This document shows, piece after piece, positions 17,910 through 27,414 of a stretch of DNA of 38,652 nucleotides. Source of the stretch: Methylobacteriaceae bacterium. Its GTDB lineage: Bacteria; Pseudomonadota; Alphaproteobacteria; Rhizobiales; Beijerinckiaceae. The position numbers and the translations under genes were made by a program. The stretch covers positions 1-38,652 of the forward strand of contig JAFAVH010000026.1 in NCBI GenBank assembly GCA_019242655.1, given 5' to 3'. The number at the start of each line of letters is the position of its first letter. Within the stretch, counting starts at the first letter, position 1. The notes under the pieces are model-generated. The model was not told the DNA's origin. It saw only the letters and a list, made by a program, of their open reading frames with translations, and made no database searches.

Positions 17910-18563
17910 TCAGGATGCGCCGTAGCGATAGTTGATGTCGCGCGCGATACGGCCGCCTTCGTTGAGATAGCGCGAGATGACCGTCTCGGCGTTTGGCGTA
18001 CACGTGCGATAGATGACCTCGTAGCCGCGGAAGCCGCGGTTGAACGCGCCCGCGAGCCGCTCGCGCCGCGTTTGGCTCTTTGCTTCCGCATCGAGGAGCG
18101 TCGACATTTTCGTCCGCCAGGCATCGCCGTCATGTGCCGCACATATGTCGCGGAGATAGGAGAGCGCGCCGAGGATTTCGGAAAGCCGCAGCAATTGCGG
18201 CTCGTAGGGCGGCGGCGGTCCTTCGACCGCAGACTGTTCGGGAGCGGTTGAAGCCGATGCGGGCGCCTCGCCGGGCTTCACCGCGCCTGGTGCGCCCGGC
18301 TTCGGCAGGCCAACCGATGGCGGATGCGCGCGCGCCGCTGGCCGCCGGTGGACGGGAGGATAGTAGTCCCGCGGCTGGTAGCGCGGCGCGGACTGCTGCT
18401 GCCCCCAGGGCCAGCCTCCGCCGCCGCCGAAAAAGCCGCCGCCCTGCTGCTGCTGCGGCCCGCCCCAGAATTGCGCCAGCACCGGCAACGGCAAGGCGCA
18501 GATGACGCTCGCGAGCGCGCCGGCCCGCATCACGCCCAGCCGAGACACACGCCGCTTCATCAC
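17910..18563 (-). CDS. TIGR02301 family protein
   Basis: Signal peptide, Q/G-rich linker, and LLRLSEILGALSYLRDICAAHDGDAWRTKMSTLLDAEA...RRERLAGAFNRGFRGYEVIYRTCTPNAETVISRYLNEGGRIARDI. Confidence 0.83.
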   Translation of the reverse strand: MMKRRVSRLGVMRAGALASVICALPLPVLAQFWGGPQQQQGGGFFGGGGGWPWGQQQSAPRYQPRDYYPPVHRRPAARAHPPSVGLPKPGAPGAVKPGEAPASASTAPEQSAVEGPPPPYEPQLLRLSEILGALSYLRDICAAHDGDAWRTKMSTLLDAEAKSQTRRERLAGAFNRGFRGYEVIYRTCTPNAETVISRYLNEGGRIARDINYRYGAS

Positions 18564-19024
18564 GCGCTCTCCAGAATGCCGGCGCCGCGCCGAAGCAGTG
18601 CCCGGAGGCCGTCGGTCAATGGCAGCCCGTCGAGTGCGTTCGGGTCGGCCCAGACGATCTCGCCTGCTTCCGGGCCCGGTTTCGGCTCGCCGGCGACCCA
18701 GCGTGCGACGAAGGAGGCGATCACGTAGTGGTGCTTGGTGCGGCCGTCGCCGTCGCGCTCGATTCGCTCGGCATGGCCATTGAACCCGACGATCTCCGCC
18801 TCGGCACCGACCTCCTCGCGCAATTCTCGCAGCGCCGCCTCAGTCAGGTGCTCGCCCGGCTCAACGAGACCGCCGGGCAGGGTGAGTGCGCCCTTCGCCG
18901 GCGGACGCGTCCGCGTTGCAAGCAGCACCTTGCCATCGCGGAAACAGGCGACGGAAACGGCGAGCAGCGGCCGTGCGGGATAAAGCCGGGAATTGGGGTT
19001 CGCGTCGCCCATGCTGACCGTCAT
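18560..19024 (-). CDS. NUDIX hydrolase
   Basis: Nudix box [31 protein letters not shown] overlap with the downstream gene; actual start may be 19009. Confidence 0.92.
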   Translation of the reverse strand: MTVSMGDANPNSRLYPARPLLAVSVACFRDGKVLLATRTRPPAKGALTLPGGLVEPGEHLTEAALRELREEVGAEAEIVGFNGHAERIERDGDGRTKHHYVIASFVARWVAGEPKPGPEAGEIVWADPNALDGLPLTDGLRALLRRGAGILESA

Positions 19025-19077
19025 TGACCCAAGATGGCGGCCTTTCTAGGTTCCGCGCGCTCATGAAGGAAGATCAA

Positions 19078-20019
19078 ATGAATGCGGTCGCAGCCGAAAA
19101 TTCGCTCGATTCGAAGCGCTCGTTCCAGGGTCTCATCCTGACGCTGCAGCGTTTCTGGGCCGACCGCGGCTGCGTCATCCTCCAGCCCTACGACATGGAA
19201 GTGGGCGCAGGCACGTTCCATCCGGCGACGACCTTGCGCTCGCTCGGACCGCGCCCCTGGCGCGCGGCTTACGTGCAGCCTTCGCGCCGTCCGAAGGACG
19301 GTCGCTACGGCGAAAATCCGAACCGGCTGCAGCACTATTATCAGTTCCAGGTTATCCTGAAGCCCTCGCCCGACGATCTGCAGGACCTCTATCTCGCCTC
19401 GCTCGCGGCAATCGGCATCGACGCGCATCTGCACGACATCCGCTTCGTCGAGGACGATTGGGAAAGCCCGACTCTCGGCGCCTGGGGCCTCGGCTGGGAA
19501 TGCTGGTGCGACGGCATGGAAGTGTCGCAGTTCACCTATTTTCAGCAGGTCGCCGGCTTCGAATGCGCGCCGGTGTCAGGCGAGCTGACCTACGGTCTCG
19601 AGCGGCTCGCCATGTATGTGCAAGGCGTCGAGAACGTCTACGATCTGAATTTCAACGGCTGCGACGGCGCCGAGCGGACAAGCTACGGCGACGTCTTTCT
19701 GCAGGCCGAGCAGGAATATTCGCGCTACAATTTCGAGTACGCGAATACCGAAAAGCTGTTCCAGCATTTCCGCGACGCGGAAGAGGAGTGCAAAACGCTG
19801 CTTGCCGCCGGCGCGCCGCGCGAGAACGCCAACAATCCCCATCATAAACTGGCGCTGCCTGCCTACGATCAGTGCATCAAGGCCTCGCATCTGTTCAATC
19901 TGCTCGACGCGCGCGGCGTGATCTCGGTGACCGAGCGCCAGAGCTATATTTTGCGCGTGCGCGAACTGGCCAAGGGCTGCGGCGCCGCGTGGCTGCAGAC
20001 GGAAGCGGGCGGGGCGTAG
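19078..20019 (+). CDS. glyQ: Glycine--tRNA ligase alpha subunit
   Basis: [44 protein letters not shown]...[28 protein letters not shown]; start MNAVAAEN preferred. Confidence 0.96.
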   Translation: MNAVAAENSLDSKRSFQGLILTLQRFWADRGCVILQPYDMEVGAGTFHPATTLRSLGPRPWRAAYVQPSRRPKDGRYGENPNRLQHYYQFQVILKPSPDDLQDLYLASLAAIGIDAHLHDIRFVEDDWESPTLGAWGLGWECWCDGMEVSQFTYFQQVAGFECAPVSGELTYGLERLAMYVQGVENVYDLNFNGCDGAERTSYGDVFLQAEQEYSRYNFEYANTEKLFQHFRDAEEECKTLLAAGAPRENANNPHHKLALPAYDQCIKASHLFNLLDARGVISVTERQSYILRVRELAKGCGAAWLQTEAGGA

Positions 20020-21213
20020 TCACTTCATTGTAAGATTCAATTGTGCGACGAGAGTTTCGATCTGGGCGACCAGCGCGGGGTAATTTTCTTCCCACCCGTG
20101 TAGCTCGTTCCTGTCCTGCGCCAGGCGCTCCGGCGTGACCGCCTTTTCAAGCGGCATGCCGAAATCCGCCATGTTGGGCGGCATCGCGCGATCGAGCAGA
20201 CGCGCAACGATCATGTCGCCGACGATCGGACCGGGATGCAGGGTTTCCAGGAAGAAGCGCGTCGGGAAATCCACGGTCGAGATCGACGTGATTATTGAGA
20301 AGTCCAAGGCCCGGATGTTTCCCGCTCCGTTCGTCTTCGCCACAGCCGAAAGGGTTTGGGCGAGCCGCTTCTTCCAGCTCTCGATCAAGGGCAGCAATCC
20401 TGTGAGCCGATAGACCTCAAGCCGCGTCACATGGACCGGCATCAGCACGACATCGACATCAACGCCGCGACCCCTCGCGTAAGCCAGAGTTGCAGCGATG
20501 TCGGCGAGATGCGCGTCAAGCAATTCGTCGTAGCGATTGCGCGCCGCGAGCACGTAGCCCGGATAGAAATGACGCAGCCGCGGCATCAGCGGATAATCCA
20601 TCGCGCCCTTGGTTGCGTCCGAGCGCTCGTGAATGTAGAAGCCGTCGGCATCGACGAATGGCAGAAAGCGGCCGTCTTGCGCGGCTGCGGCGGCAGCAGC
20701 GGCCGACTTGCGCAGCGCTTCATAGGAGAGAAGGTGGCGCGCATAGCCGAGCGCGAGCGGCGCGCCGGCAAATCCCGATTGCCCGAAATCCGCTTCGACC
20801 GTCAGCGCGCGGAAGAACTCCTCGAAATCGATATTCCAGACGATGCGGCGAATGCGCGGGCCGTGGTCGATAGCATAGCGAATGACCTTGCCGGTCTCGT
20901 AGGACTGCGAGCCGTTCAACCCGGCATTATAGGTGTGCATCGTGACAAGCAGAGGCGAGCGCGGATCGAAGGCGAAAGCAACGCGCGACGATCCGGCAAA
21001 GAGGATATCGAGGGGGTCTTTGATGCGCGCGATCTCGATCGCCTTGATGACGCGGTCACCGCTCGTCGTCATGCGCAGATCGTGCGGAAAACGTTCTGCG
21101 GGAATCAGCCGGCTGCCGAATATAGCGAATGCATCAACCGACAGGACGAAAGCGGCAACAACAAAGATGGCCGCCAATGCGCATGCGAGAACCTTCACAA
21201 GGTAGGAGCGCAT
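20020..21213 (-). CDS. SGNH-hydrolase-like membrane-anchored protein, probable MBOAT partner
   Basis: N-terminal TM; DILFAGSSRVAFAFDP nucleophile-like block and ETLHPGPIVGDMIVARLL C-terminal block; directly follows an MBOAT gene. Confidence 0.7.
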   Translation of the reverse strand: MRSYLVKVLACALAAIFVVAAFVLSVDAFAIFGSRLIPAERFPHDLRMTTSGDRVIKAIEIARIKDPLDILFAGSSRVAFAFDPRSPLLVTMHTYNAGLNGSQSYETGKVIRYAIDHGPRIRRIVWNIDFEEFFRALTVEADFGQSGFAGAPLALGYARHLLSYEALRKSAAAAAAAAQDGRFLPFVDADGFYIHERSDATKGAMDYPLMPRLRHFYPGYVLAARNRYDELLDAHLADIAATLAYARGRGVDVDVVLMPVHVTRLEVYRLTGLLPLIESWKKRLAQTLSAVAKTNGAGNIRALDFSIITSISTVDFPTRFFLETLHPGPIVGDMIVARLLDRAMPPNMADFGMPLEKAVTPERLAQDRNELHGWEENYPALVAQIETLVAQLNLTMK

Positions 21214-21221
21214 TCACGTCC

Positions 21222-22700
21222 TCAGAACTGAAAATACAGGAATTCCGAGGTCTCCCAGGACAAAAGCATGATGGCAATCGCCGCAACGCCGCCGAGCACC
21301 GCGAAGCGGAACGCCGGAGACCATTGCAGGAAGATTTTGGGCATCGCAACCGGCCCGAGGACGGGGCGATGCGCACGCATGATTTGTTGCGTGTTGGGCA
21401 GAATCGCGCAAGCCACCAGGAGGACAACAGAGATCAGGATCGCGACGGGCGCCTCCGCGGCATTCGCCACCGGATGATGTAAGCCTTGCGCGCCGGTTAG
21501 TCCTGCAAGGATGACTCCGGCACTACGCAAATCAGGCGCGCGGAAAATGACCCATGCGCCGATGACCGCCAGAAGCGTCATGATCCATGCCAGCGGCGCC
21601 GGCAGACGCACGGGCGCAAAAGACTCCCATGCATGCGCAATGAGGAGGTAGATGCCATGCAGGGTGCCCCACAAGAGGAATGTCCAGCCGGCGCCATGCC
21701 AGAAGCCGCCGAGCATCATCGTCGCCATCAGATTGACGTAACGCCGCGCTGCGCCATGCCGATTGCCGCCGAGCGGGATATAGACGTAATCGCGCAGGAA
21801 ACGCGACAACGTCATGTGCCAGCGCCGCCAGAAATCGATGACCGAGAGCGAAGCGTATGGTGAGCTGAAATTCGCCGGCAGGCGTATACTGAACAAGCGC
21901 GCAAGACCGATCGCCATGTCGCTGTAGCCGGAGAAATCGAAATAGAGTTGCACCGTGTAGCCGAGCGCGGCCTGCCAGGCAAGCACGAACCCGACTGCGG
22001 GCTCGTGCGCCGCCGCGGTGTAGATCGGTGACACATAGCGCGCAATCTGATCGGCAATGACGACTTTCTTGACGAGGCCGATGAGGAAGATTGTCAGTCC
22101 GACCGCACTGTTCTCCCATGCGAGCGCGCGCGATTTTGCAGAATCGTGCGCTTCCTCGCGCCCGAGCAGCCGGAATTGCGGCATCACCTCGGAGTGATGC
22201 ACGATCGGTCCGGCGATCAGCTGCGGAAAGAAGAAGACGAAAAGCGCAAAATCGGCCAAGCGCCGCGTTCGCGCGTGGCGCGCGTGGATGTCGGCGAGAT
22301 AGGCGATCTTCTGGAAGGTAAAGAACGAGATGCCGAGCGGCAGGATGACATGCAAGAGCGGCAGGTCGGCGTGCGCGGCATTGTTCACGGTGTCGATGAA
22401 GAAGTCGGCATATTTGAAATAGGCGAGCAATGCGAGATTGCCGGATATGCCGAGAATGAAAAGCACCTTCCGCGCCGATCCTTCAGTGCGCTGGATCGCG
22501 TAGCCGAGATAGTAATTGGCGAGCATCGAGGCGATCAGCAGGAGCAGGAAGTAGGGGCTCCACCACGCGTAAAAGACGATCGAGGCGGCGAGCAGCCACA
22601 AGACGAGGAGGATATTGCGGCCGAAATGGCGCAGCACGTGGAAGCCGAGCAAAACGACGGGAAGAAAACCGAAGAGGAAGACCGGCGAGGTGAACAGCAT
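21222..22700 (-). CDS. MBOAT family O-acyltransferase (AlgI-like)
   Basis: Polytopic; FDFSGYSDMAIGLARLFSIRLPANFSSPYASLSVIDFWRRWHMTLSRFLRDYVYIPLGGNRHG and MLGGFWHGAGWTFLLWGTLHG. Confidence 0.95.
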   Translation of the reverse strand: MLFTSPVFLFGFLPVVLLGFHVLRHFGRNILLVLWLLAASIVFYAWWSPYFLLLLIASMLANYYLGYAIQRTEGSARKVLFILGISGNLALLAYFKYADFFIDTVNNAAHADLPLLHVILPLGISFFTFQKIAYLADIHARHARTRRLADFALFVFFFPQLIAGPIVHHSEVMPQFRLLGREEAHDSAKSRALAWENSAVGLTIFLIGLVKKVVIADQIARYVSPIYTAAAHEPAVGFVLAWQAALGYTVQLYFDFSGYSDMAIGLARLFSIRLPANFSSPYASLSVIDFWRRWHMTLSRFLRDYVYIPLGGNRHGAARRYVNLMATMMLGGFWHGAGWTFLLWGTLHGIYLLIAHAWESFAPVRLPAPLAWIMTLLAVIGAWVIFRAPDLRSAGVILAGLTGAQGLHHPVANAAEAPVAILISVVLLVACAILPNTQQIMRAHRPVLGPVAMPKIFLQWSPAFRFAVLGGVAAIAIMLLSWETSEFLYFQF

Positions 22701-22703
22701 ACG

Positions 22704-23729
22704 CTAACGCCTCGCGATGCCGTCGCGCCACGCTTCCGCGACGTCAACGAGGCGCGGTCGCGGCGCAACGATCAGCGCGCAGGCGAGACCGCGCACGCGA
22801 CCTTTGTCGCTCTCGGCAGCGATATATTCGACCGGCGATTTTCCGTCGATGCGAGCGAGCGCGAGTGCCGGCAGGAGCGTGGCGCAGCGGCTTTCCATCT
22901 CGTCAGCGTCTTCCCAATCCACCCGCGCGAGATAGTTCGAACTGAATTCTGCAAACGCGCGGAGAAGTGCGTCGGCAGAGCCGGGCAGCGGAACGCATTT
23001 CAGCAGTAGGTGATTGAGGCAAAACGCGACATCGAACGCCGGATCGCCATACCAGGCGCATTCGGCATCGAGAAAGACCGGCCCGGATTTGCCGATCAGG
23101 ATGTTCTTCGGACTGACATCGCCGTGCACGAGCGCGCGTTTCATCGCGGCGGTCCGCTCGGCGAGTGCGTGCAAGTGTGGCGCGATGGCGGGGTGCCGGC
23201 GCGCGGTTGCCAGGAGATATGGTTCGAGCCGGATCGCCTGAAAGATGTGATCGGAGGCGAAGGCCGAAGCGATGCCCGCGTCTTTCGCTGTCGCGGAATG
23301 GATTGCTGCAAGCGACGCGCCAACCTCGCCGGCGAAGCGCGGATCGACCTCGCCGCGAAGCAGCACTTCTTTCCAGAGCGGGTAGTCGCGCGGGTCGAGA
23401 AAACCCATCGCGAACATCGCACCGTCGGCGCTGCGGCCGAGCAGGGGTGGAACCGCACGCGGCAAGATCGCCTGCACGCGCTCCATCCAGGCATATTCGT
23501 AGATGCTGCGCTCGACCGGCGCGCGCCAATCGGCGGCGACACGCAATGCCGGTAACGCGCGCTTGATGCAGAGACGCTGGTCCGGCGTTTCGATCAGCCA
23601 GATATCGGAGGAAACGCCGCCCGTGAGCGGACGCGCCGCGACCACTCTGTCGGCGAGACTGAGCATGCGCAGAAATGCCTGCATTTCCCGAGGTAATGCC
23701 GTATCGCTTGCAACGCATTCAGTGTTCAT
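22704..23729 (-). CDS. Phosphotransferase family protein (APH / choline-kinase fold)
   Basis: LVHGDVSPKNILIGKSGPVFLDAECAWYGDPAFDVAFCLNHLLLK (HGDxxxxN and DxE motifs). Confidence 0.88.
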   Translation of the reverse strand: MNTECVASDTALPREMQAFLRMLSLADRVVAARPLTGGVSSDIWLIETPDQRLCIKRALPALRVAADWRAPVERSIYEYAWMERVQAILPRAVPPLLGRSADGAMFAMGFLDPRDYPLWKEVLLRGEVDPRFAGEVGASLAAIHSATAKDAGIASAFASDHIFQAIRLEPYLLATARRHPAIAPHLHALAERTAAMKRALVHGDVSPKNILIGKSGPVFLDAECAWYGDPAFDVAFCLNHLLLKCVPLPGSADALLRAFAEFSSNYLARVDWEDADEMESRCATLLPALALARIDGKSPVEYIAAESDKGRVRGLACALIVAPRPRLVDVAEAWRDGIARR

Positions 23730-25033
23730 GTTGCGAGCGCGCGATTTGCACCGGCTAACACGCGTGCGCCGGCATAAGAAATCTCCGTATCTTCTGCGAT
23801 GCGCAGCAACTGATTGTACTTAGTCAGCCGCTCGCTATTCCTCAGCGAGCCGATCTTGATCTGTCCGCCCGCAGTTCCGACGGCGAGATCGGACATGAAG
23901 GAATCCGCGGTTTCGCCCGAGCGCGCGGAAATCACCGTTGCATATCCCGCAGACCGCGCGATGCGGATGGCGTCGAGGGTTCCCGTCAGCGTGCCGTTCT
24001 GATTGAGCTTGATGAGAACGCAGTTCGCGGTGCCGCGCGCGACTCCGGTCTCGATGCGGGCGGGATTGGTGCAGAAAAGATCGTCACCGACGATCTGGAT
24101 GTCGTTCAGGCGCGTCGTCAGCTTCGTCCAATTGTCCCAATCCTCATCGTGCAGGCCGTCTTCGATCGAGAGAAGCGGATAATCTTGCTTCCACTTCGCC
24201 AGGCGCTCGATCATCTGCGCGGCCGATAAGGTGCGGCCCTCACGTGCCAGAGCGTAATTCCCTTTATCGTCGGCAAGCGATGTTGCCGCTATATCCAACG
24301 CGATGCCGACCTCACGGCCCGGACGCAATCCGGCCTCCTCGATGGCTTCGACCATAAGATCGAGCGCGATGTCGCCGTTGGGGCAGCCGGGACTGAGTCC
24401 GCCTTCATCCGCGAGCAATGTCGGCGCGCCGTATCGGGCAACTACGCTCTCCGCCGCGGTGCGAACACGCATCATCATATGCAGCGCGGTGGGATAACCG
24501 TCGGCGGAAAGCGGCACGGCGAGAAAATCCTGCACGTCCATGCCGCGTCCGGCGTGCAGGCCGCCGCTCAATATATTGACCATCGGAACCGGCAGCGACA
24601 TGTGCTGCGTCCCACTGATCTCCGCGATGCGTCGATAGAGCGGCTCGCCCTTTGCCTCGGCGGCGGCGCGGCAAGCGGCAAGCGACACCGCCAAAATCGC
24701 GTTCGCACCGAGCCGCGACAAAGACGGCGTGCCGTCTGCTTCGCGCATTCGCAAGTCGAGCGCGCGTTGATCCTCGGCCTCGAGCCCGCGAACCGCTTGT
24801 GCAATCTCGCCGTCGACATTAGTGACCGCGCGACCGACCCCGCGCCCGAAATATTCGTCTTTTATGCCGTCACGCAATTCATGCGCTTCGTTGTGTCCGG
24901 TCGAAGCGCCGGAGGGCACGGAAGCGCGTCCCATCGCGCCGCCTTGCAGCACCACGTCGGCTTCGACTGTCGGCCGCCCGCGCGAATCTAAAACTTGCCG
25001 GCCCTTTACCGCCGCGATCGCCGTCTTTTTCAT
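23726..25033 (-). CDS. Enolase-like protein (annotatable as phosphopyruvate hydratase; non-canonical active site)
   Basis: VLDSRGRPTVEADV, PSGASTG, LADEGG, SIEDGLHDEDWDNW, GDDLFCTN, IKLNQNG, GQIKIGS; QDF and SARSGE replace canonical QEF and SHRSGE. Confidence 0.92.
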   Translation of the reverse strand: MKKTAIAAVKGRQVLDSRGRPTVEADVVLQGGAMGRASVPSGASTGHNEAHELRDGIKDEYFGRGVGRAVTNVDGEIAQAVRGLEAEDQRALDLRMREADGTPSLSRLGANAILAVSLAACRAAAEAKGEPLYRRIAEISGTQHMSLPVPMVNILSGGLHAGRGMDVQDFLAVPLSADGYPTALHMMMRVRTAAESVVARYGAPTLLADEGGLSPGCPNGDIALDLMVEAIEEAGLRPGREVGIALDIAATSLADDKGNYALAREGRTLSAAQMIERLAKWKQDYPLLSIEDGLHDEDWDNWTKLTTRLNDIQIVGDDLFCTNPARIETGVARGTANCVLIKLNQNGTLTGTLDAIRIARSAGYATVISARSGETADSFMSDLAVGTAGGQIKIGSLRNSERLTKYNQLLRIAEDTEISYAGARVLAGANRALAT

Positions 25034-25203
25034 CTTCCGGCGCGCGCTGCGGCAAAATCAATGGTCAAGCTAAAACTCCTTCTCGGCCAAAGCCGTCCGA
25101 CGAACTGGTTACGCGGAAATGCGCGGGTCGTCGTTGACTCCTCCGATACATTCGCGCAGAACCCGCGACAACCAAAACCGCGCGTCAGGGGAGAGATTAA
25201 ATT

Positions 25204-26454
25204 ATGATCACGCATCACCAGCGCTCGATTCGTCACATGCTGCTCGGCGGAGCGGCGGCGCTTGCCTCGCTACTTGCCGCCGGTCAGGCGCAAGCTGCCG
25301 ACCCGATCAAGATTGCAGTTATCGCCGAGGCGCAGGCGATCGCCGGCGCGTCGATCCCGCAGGCGGCGCAGCTCGCAGCCGAAGAGATCAACGCCAAAGG
25401 CGGCGTCGACGGGCGTCAGATCCAGATCATCACTTACGACAACAAGAGTTCCGCCACGGACTCCGTTCGCGCGTTCCAGCGCGCCGTATCGGACGACAAG
25501 GTGAACGCGGTTATTGCAAGCTACATAAGCGAGGTCGTGCTGGCGCTCGAGCCGTGGGCGGCGCGTCTCAAGACCGTGATGATCACGCCGGGCGCAGCAT
25601 CGAACCAGATCACCAAGGCGATTCACGACGATTACGAGAAGAACAAATACACGTTCCACGGCTACCTCACGTCGGCGGAACTTGCGATGTCCGTCTGCGA
25701 CGGCGCCAAGGAGATCCTCGTCAACGATCGCAAGATGAAGACCGCGGTGATCTTCAGCGAAGACGCGGCTTGGACGACGCCGCTCGACGCCGGCTACAAG
25801 GAGTGCCTGCCGCAGATCGGGCTGAAAATCCTCGATCACATCCGCATGTCGCCGGATACGACCGATTTCACGCCGATCTACAACAAGATCGAAGGTGAGA
25901 AGCCGGACGTGATGATCACCGGCATCAGCCATATCGGCGTGCAGCCGACGGTGCAGTGGAAGAGCCAGCAGGTGCCGATCCCGATGCTTGGCATCTCGTC
26001 GCAGGCGACCAATTCGACCTTCTGGAAAGACACGAATGGCGCGGCGGACGGCGTATTGTTCCAGTCCGTGTCCGGCCCCGGCATTGCGATGACGTCGAAA
26101 TCGGTGCCGTTCGCGGATGCCTTCAACAAGAAGTACGGCAACTTCCCGTCTTACGCCGGCTACACCGCCTATGACGAGGTTTACTACATCGCCGATGCGA
26201 TCAAGCGCGCGGGCTCGACCGATTCCGACAAGCTCGTTGAAGCATTGGAGAAGACCGACTGGGAAGGCACGATCGGCCGCATCCAGTTCTACGGCAAGCA
26301 AGACCAGTTCACCCACGGTCTGAAATACGGCAAGGGCCTCATCACCGGCATGATCTCGCAATGGCAGGACGGTAAGCAAGTTGCCGTTTGGCCGGCGGAA
26401 ATCGCCAACGGGAAGATACGCTTCCCGAGCTTCATCAAAGCGCAAAATCAGTAA
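25204..26454 (+). CDS. Branched-chain amino-acid-type ABC transporter substrate-binding protein
   Basis: Signal peptide and Peripla_BP_6-like sequence DPIKIAVIAEAQAIAGASIPQAAQLAAEEINAKGGVDGRQIQIITYDNKS; followed by two permease genes and an ATPase gene. Confidence 0.92.
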   Translation: MITHHQRSIRHMLLGGAAALASLLAAGQAQAADPIKIAVIAEAQAIAGASIPQAAQLAAEEINAKGGVDGRQIQIITYDNKSSATDSVRAFQRAVSDDKVNAVIASYISEVVLALEPWAARLKTVMITPGAASNQITKAIHDDYEKNKYTFHGYLTSAELAMSVCDGAKEILVNDRKMKTAVIFSEDAAWTTPLDAGYKECLPQIGLKILDHIRMSPDTTDFTPIYNKIEGEKPDVMITGISHIGVQPTVQWKSQQVPIPMLGISSQATNSTFWKDTNGAADGVLFQSVSGPGIAMTSKSVPFADAFNKKYGNFPSYAGYTAYDEVYYIADAIKRAGSTDSDKLVEALEKTDWEGTIGRIQFYGKQDQFTHGLKYGKGLITGMISQWQDGKQVAVWPAEIANGKIRFPSFIKAQNQ

Positions 26455-26464
26455 GCAGCGCATG

Positions 26465-26499
26465 AAACGGCCTCGGCATCCCGCCGGGGCCGTTTTTTT
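26465..26499 (+). terminator. Strong intrinsic terminator / attenuator between substrate-binding and permease genes
   Basis: aaacggcctcggc-atccc-gccggggccgttttttt: 13-bp stem (one T.G wobble) and T7 run. Confidence 0.85.
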
Positions 26500-26537
26500 A
26501 CGCGTGGATTGATCGAAAGCGCTTTGGGTCGCGACAC

Positions 26538-27413
26538 ATGCTTGCCCTGCAAATCTTAGTCGATGGATTCGCGATCAGCGCGCTTTATGCGCTGGGGGCC
26601 ACCGGCTTCACGCTGATCTTCGGCGTCTCCGGCGTGCTCAATCTCTCCCACGGCAGCCTCATGGTTCTCGCCGCCGTCGCGGCATGGGCGGCGACAAACG
26701 AGCTGCATGTCGGCGCCTATCTCGCGGCTTTGTTCGGCATTGGCGTCACGCTGATCGGCGCCTTTGCGACGTACTTCGTCGTAGTGCGGCCCCTGCAGAC
26801 GTCGCGCGCCATTCCGAAGGAAGAGACGGAGATATTCGTCCTCACCGGCACGTTGCTTTGGGGGACGATGATCACCGAGCTGATCGCTTATTTCTTCACC
26901 GACAACGCAAAGACCGTGCTGCCGATCGTCGAAGGTGTCGTCAATGTATTCGGCGTGCGCACGCCGCAGAACGAGATTTTCACTGCGATCGTCTGTTGGG
27001 TCGTGATTGGTCTCTTGTGGTTGATCGTCAACAAGACACGCTCCGGCAAGGCGGTGCTCGCCGCCTCGATGAATCCGCGTGGCGTGACGCTGCTCGGTTT
27101 CGAGCTTTCGCGTATTTATGTCGCGATCTGGGCGATCTACGGCGTGCTGGCCGGCATTGCCGGCGTGCTGCTTGGGATGTTTCTCGGCGTCAGCTCCTAT
27201 AGCGCGGGTCCGCTCACCGGTAGCGCATTCTCGATTGTCGTGCTTGGCGGCTTGGGCAGCGTCTCGGGTTCGCTCGTTGCTGCTTACGTCGTCGGCTATC
27301 TCGAGACGGTGACGGCTTACATGATCTCGCCGGCCTACCGCTTCATTCCGGCGCTGCTCCTGCTTGTCGTCGTCATGTATATTCGGCCGCAAGGCCTGTT
27401 CGGGCGGCGCTGA
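26538..27413 (+). CDS. Branched-chain amino-acid-type ABC transporter permease (LivH family)
   Basis: Polytopic; FGVSGVLNLSHGSLMVLAA, SGSAFSIVVLGGLGSVSGSLVAAYVVGYLE-type motif (TGSAFSIVVLGGLGSVSG). Confidence 0.93.
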   Translation: MLALQILVDGFAISALYALGATGFTLIFGVSGVLNLSHGSLMVLAAVAAWAATNELHVGAYLAALFGIGVTLIGAFATYFVVVRPLQTSRAIPKEETEIFVLTGTLLWGTMITELIAYFFTDNAKTVLPIVEGVVNVFGVRTPQNEIFTAIVCWVVIGLLWLIVNKTRSGKAVLAASMNPRGVTLLGFELSRIYVAIWAIYGVLAGIAGVLLGMFLGVSSYSAGPLTGSAFSIVVLGGLGSVSGSLVAAYVVGYLETVTAYMISPAYRFIPALLLLVVVMYIRPQGLFGRR

Positions 27414-27414
27414 C

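Noticed and set aside
18410-18470. ccg/ctg triplet-rich tract suggesting a microsatellite
   Set aside because: Explained as the Gly/Gln-rich linker (GGPQQQQGGGFFGGGGG) of the TIGR02301 protein.
20356-21231. 291-aa plus-strand ORF opposite the SGNH-like gene
   Set aside because: Shadow of the minus-strand gene; composition not protein-like.
25270-26463. 397-aa minus-strand ORF opposite the substrate-binding protein
   Set aside because: Shadow ORF; the plus strand encodes a recognisable periplasmic binding protein with RBS context and operon position.
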